Below, one piece after another: positions 4,923-7,543 of a stretch of 7,543 nucleotides of DNA. Numbering within the stretch: position 1 is the stretch's first letter; every line of letters begins with the position of its first letter. This DNA is from Phycisphaerae bacterium (GTDB lineage: Bacteria > Planctomycetota > Phycisphaerae > UBA1845 > Fen-1342): the NCBI GenBank assembly GCA_020058145.1, contig JAGVEP010000011.1, positions 1-7,543 of the forward strand, in the 5' to 3' direction. Both the position numbers and the translations under genes were made by a program. The notes beneath the pieces were generated by a model. That model had not been told where the DNA came from, made no database searches, and saw nothing but the letters and a program-made list of their open reading frames with translations.

Positions 4923-7543
4923 GTGGATTCCGGCTATGCCGAGTTGCACTGCCTGTCGAATTTCTCGTTTCTGCGCGGCGCGTCGCATCCGGGGGAACTC
5001 GTCGCGCGGGCCGCGGAACTCGGCTATGCGGCCTTGGCGCTGACCGACCGCGACTCGCTCGCGGGCGTGGTGCGGGCACATCTCGCGGCCAAGGAACACA
5101 GCCTGCGGCTCATCGTCGGGGCGGAGACCACGCCGGTCGACGCCCCCCCACTCGTACTGCTGGCCCCGGACCGGGCCGCCTACGGCCGGCTGTCGCGCCT
5201 GATCACGCGCGGTCGCCTGCGGTCGCCGAAAGGGCAGTGCGAGCTGCGGCTGAGCGACGTGGCGGAATTGGGGCCGGGGTTGATCGCCGTGGTTTTGCCG
5301 GAAGAGAGGCACGAAGGGACGAAGGGACGAAGGGACGGAGGGACGGAGGCACGGAGGCACAAAGAAGGGTGGGACAACTACGAACACACCGACGGGCCAC
5401 CTTCGTCCCTTCGTCCCTTCGTCCCTCCGTCCCTCCGTCCCTTGCATGACTACCGCGATCTGTTCCGCACCGACCTCTACCTCGCCGCTGAGCTGGTGCA
5501 CGACGTGCCGGACGACCTGCGGCTGGCGCAACTGGCCGATCTCTCCCGCCGGACTCACATTCCGCTCGTCGCGACGAACGCCGTGCACTATCACGTGCCG
5601 GAGCGGCGGTATCTGCAGGATGTGCTGACGTGCATCCGCGAAAAGTGCACCGTCGCCAGCGCCGGTCAACGCCTGTTTGCCAACGCCGAGCGGCACCTGC
5701 GGTCGCGGGACGAAATCGCCCGGCGGTACGCGGGTCACCCCGAGTTGCTGCGGCGGACAATGGAAATCGCACAGCGCTGCACGTTTCGGCTCGACGAGTT
5801 GCGCTATGAATACCCCCACGAAATCTGCTGTCCGGGAAAGACGCCGACCCAGTACCTGGCGGAATTGACCTGGCAAGGCGCGCGCCAGCGCTACCCTGAC
5901 GGCCTGCCGGACAAAGTCCGCCGGCAGGTCGAAGCCGAACTGGCCCTGGTCGCCGCTTTGGGTTACGAGCACTACTTCTTGACGGTCTGGGACCTGGTGC
6001 GTTTCGCCCGTGGCCGTGGAATCCTCTGCCAGGGTCGCGGTTCCGCCGCCAACTCCGCTGTGTGCTATTGCCTGGGGGTAACGGCGGTTGATCCGGCGCG
6101 CATAGACTTACTGTTCGAGCGTTTCATCAGCCGCGAGCGGAACGAGCCGCCCGATATCGATATAGACTTCGAGCACGAACGTCGGGAAGAGGTATTTCAG
6201 TACATCTATGACAAGTATGGCCGCGAGCGAGCTGCCATTACGGCGGAAGTGATTACTTATCGTCCGCCCTCGGCGGTCCGCGACGTCGGAAAGGCCCTGG
6301 GCCTGACTCTGGACTGCGTGTCCGTCCTGGCCAAGGCCCTGGACTGGTGGAGCGAGGAAGTGGTCCCGGACGACGCGCTCCGCGCGGCCGGTTTGGATCC
6401 CCAAGACCGTACGATTCAAATGCTCGTGCGCCTGGTACGACAACTGCAGGGCTTTCCGCGGCATTTATCCCAACACGTCGGCGGATTTGTGATTACGGAG
6501 ACACCACTCTGTGAGATTGTCCCCCTGGAAAACGGGGCCATGCCGGACCGCACATTCATTGAGTGGGATAAGGACGACATTGATGCGCTGGGGATTCTAA
6601 AGGTGGACTGCCTGGCGCTGGGGATGTTGACGGCCATTCACAAGTGCTTCGATCTGGTTCGACAGCAGAGTGGCACCACGCTCGCACTGCACACCATCCC
6701 CCCCGAGGACCCCCGCGTCTACGACATGATTGACGCCGCCGACACCGTCGGCGTGTTTCAGATCGAAAGTCGTGCGCAAATGTCCATGCTGCCCCGCTTG
6801 AAACCGCGCTCGTTCTACGATCTGGTCATTGAAGTCGCCATCGTGCGGCCCGGGCCGATTCAGGGCGGGATGATTCACCCCTACCTGCGGCGGCGCGACG
6901 GTCTGGAGCCGGCCAGCTACCCCAGCCCCGCCGTCGCCGAAGTACTCGCCAAGACGCTGGGCATCCCGCTGTTTCAGGAGCAGGTCATGCGCTTGGCGGT
7001 CGTGGCGGCCGGGTTCACGCCGGGCGAGGCCGACCAACTCCGCCGCTCGATGGCAGCCTGGCGCCGCGCCGGAGAAATCGATAAGTTCCAAGTGCGGCTG
7101 GTGCAGGGAATGCTGGCCAACGGTTATACGCCGGAGTTCGCCGAACAGATTTACAAACAAATCCGCGGCTTCGGCGAGTATGGCTTTCCGGAGAGTCACG
7201 CGGCCTCGTTCGCATTGCTGGTCTACGTGTCGGCGTGGCTCAAATGCTACTGCCCGGCCGCATTCAGCGCCGCGATCCTGAATTCGCTGCCGATGGGCTT
7301 TTATGCCCCGGCGCAACTCGTTCGTGACGCCAGCCGGCATGGGGTGCCGGTGCTGCCGGTGGATGTGAATTGCAGCGGGTACGACTGCACGTTAGAAGCC
7401 AGCGACGAAGGCACAGTAGCGGCCGGGCTCTGTACCGGCCGGAGTGTAGCGGCCGGGCTCTGTACCGGCCGGCGGACACCGGCTATTAGCCGGTGCCACA
7501 CAAATGTAGCGGCCGGGCTCTGTACCGGCCGGCGGACACCGGC
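4923..7543 (+). CDS. dnaE2: Error-prone DNA polymerase DnaE2 (ImuC), 3' end beyond the window
   Basis: This is a C-family polymerase alpha subunit of the translesion type; 873 codons are present and the family is usually about 1,030-1,100 residues. The PHP domain begins at once (YAELHCLSNFSFLRGASHP, then ALALTDRDSLAGVV). The HCLS variant in place of a second metal-binding His also occurs in other DnaE2 proteins. The polymerase core shows CQGRGSAANSAVCYCLG (about 369-385), PPDIDIDFEHERR with catalytic Asp411 and Asp413, and the third Asp at 562 in LKVDCLALGMLT. SQHVGGFVI, ESRAQMSMLPRLKPR, RPGPIQGGM and FGEYGFPESHAASFALL follow in order. Two repeat tracts interrupt the protein in frame: residues about 128-174 and from 832 onward. 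Homology stops at DCTLE, where the C-terminal part of DnaE2 should continue. No imuA or imuB lies upstream; the neighbour is the divergent peptidase gene. It should act in DNA-damage-induced mutagenesis if the product is intact. Confidence 0.93.
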   Translation, partial: MDSGYAELHCLSNFSFLRGASHPGELVARAAELGYAALALTDRDSLAGVVRAHLAAKEHSLRLIVGAETTPVDAPPLVLLAPDRAAYGRLSRLITRGRLRSPKGQCELRLSDVAELGPGLIAVVLPEERHEGTKGRRDGGTEARRHKEGWDNYEHTDGPPSSLRPFVPPSLRPLHDYRDLFRTDLYLAAELVHDVPDDLRLAQLADLSRRTHIPLVATNAVHYHVPERRYLQDVLTCIREKCTVASAGQRLFANAERHLRSRDEIARRYAGHPELLRRTMEIAQRCTFRLDELRYEYPHEICCPGKTPTQYLAELTWQGARQRYPDGLPDKVRRQVEAELALVAALGYEHYFLTVWDLVRFARGRGILCQGRGSAANSAVCYCLGVTAVDPARIDLLFERFISRERNEPPDIDIDFEHERREEVFQYIYDKYGRERAAITAEVITYRPPSAVRDVGKALGLTLDCVSVLAKALDWWSEEVVPDDALRAAGLDPQDRTIQMLVRLVRQLQGFPRHLSQHVGGFVITETPLCEIVPLENGAMPDRTFIEWDKDDIDALGILKVDCLALGMLTAIHKCFDLVRQQSGTTLALHTIPPEDPRVYDMIDAADTVGVFQIESRAQMSMLPRLKPRSFYDLVIEVAIVRPGPIQGGMIHPYLRRRDGLEPASYPSPAVAEVLAKTLGIPLFQEQVMRLAVVAAGFTPGEADQLRRSMAAWRRAGEIDKFQVRLVQGMLANGYTPEFAEQIYKQIRGFGEYGFPESHAASFALLVYVSAWLKCYCPAAFSAAILNSLPMGFYAPAQLVRDASRHGVPVLPVDVNCSGYDCTLEASDEGTVAAGLCTGRSVAAGLCTGRRTPAISRCHTNVAAGLCTGRRTP
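5305..5444. repeat. Inverted array of 8-bp repeats inserted in frame within dnaE2
   Basis: Seven tandem octamers occupy 5305-5360: one AGAGGCAC, three GAAGGGAC, one GGAGGGAC and two GGAGGCAC. After a 40-base spacer, five complementary octamers (GTCCCTTC or GTCCCTCC type) fill 5405-5444. Transcribed, the arms can pair into a stem of about 40 bp with G-U and A-C positions. The left side has no T from 5297 to 5369 and the right side has no A from 5400 to 5445, so neither arm can contain a stop codon in any + strand frame. In dnaE2 it encodes about 47 low-complexity residues between the PHP-side sequence AVVLPE and the normal continuation HDYRDLFRTDLYLAAEL. Confidence 0.85.
7416..7543. repeat. 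30/60-bp palindromic repeat in the 3' part of dnaE2
   Basis: The 27-base unit beginning GTAGCGGCCGGGCTC occurs exactly at 7416-7442, 7446-7472 and 7506-7532. Each copy folds as CGGCCGG-GCTCTGTA-CCGGCCG. Copies two and three belong to a 60-bp unit (7446-7505, then 7506 to the edge) that adds a second hairpin, CACCGGCT-ATT-AGCCGGTG (7477-7484 with 7488-7495). The spacings of 30 and 60 keep the dnaE2 frame, giving VAAGLCTGR three times. The other two + frames of the 60-bp unit contain a TAG. The array is cut by the window end, so its full length is unknown. Confidence 0.85.

Noticed and set aside
4921..5043. ATG 4921 as a start overlapping the dnaE2 GTG
   Set aside because: It opens a different frame that ends at 5043 and has no DnaE2 homology; the GTG two bases later gives YAELHCLSNFSFL and better ribosome-site spacing.
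4827..5972. Long minus-strand ORF (381 codons) opposite the start of dnaE2
   Set aside because: It lies antisense to clear PHP and polymerase homology and owes its openness to high GC and to the stop-free octamer array; its translation is low-complexity with no family features.
7416..7543. CRISPR array
   Set aside because: Copies are 3 and 33 bases apart, the inter-copy sequence is itself repeated and palindromic, and the array lies within the dnaE2 frame with no cas genes nearby.

Overview
This is a GC-rich bacterial window with strong G/C preference at third codon positions. The gene content (DnaE2-type polymerase, tryptophanase, a lipoprotein-type oligoendopeptidase F) and several families of short GC-rich hairpin repeats suggest a Planctomycetes-like or related environmental bacterium. 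That assignment is an inference: there is no rRNA or marker gene here to settle it.

Layout, left to right. (1) Positions 1-99 hold the 3' end of a + strand gene, recognised only by its codon composition. (2) Positions 101-338 hold a non-coding inverted-repeat element containing two mirrored 20-base hairpins, flanked on both sides by the exact 8-mer GCCGTAGT (93-100 and 339-346). It looks like a MITE-type insertion with a target-site duplication. (3) A four-helix membrane protein of unknown function runs to 1120. (4) Tryptophanase (tnaA) follows 44 bases later at 1165-2517. (5) The convergent intergenic region 2518-2729 holds a 17-bp-stem hairpin and a second dense hairpin cluster. (6) A complete M3-family oligoendopeptidase F with a lipoprotein-like signal peptide lies on the minus strand, ending at 2730. 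(7) The 240-base divergent intergenic region carries a good sigma-70 promoter with a GTTC-N5-GAAC dyad at the predicted transcription start. (8) The error-prone DNA polymerase gene dnaE2 (imuC) starts at GTG 4923 and runs off the right edge in one unbroken frame.

The most unusual feature is inside dnaE2. Two unrelated repeat elements interrupt the protein without closing the frame. The first is an inverted array of 8-bp units (5305-5444) between the PHP domain and the polymerase core. The second is a 30/60-bp palindromic repeat (from 7416) where the C-terminal region should begin. Together with the element at 101-338 and the hairpins at 2538-2701, they show a genome heavily seeded with small palindromic repeats, some of which are translated, in the manner of the Rickettsia palindromic elements.

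The genes do not form one pathway. Tryptophanase and the secreted or lipid-anchored peptidase both fit peptide and amino-acid catabolism, but they are convergently transcribed and not an operon. dnaE2 is a DNA-damage-tolerance gene with its own promoter.
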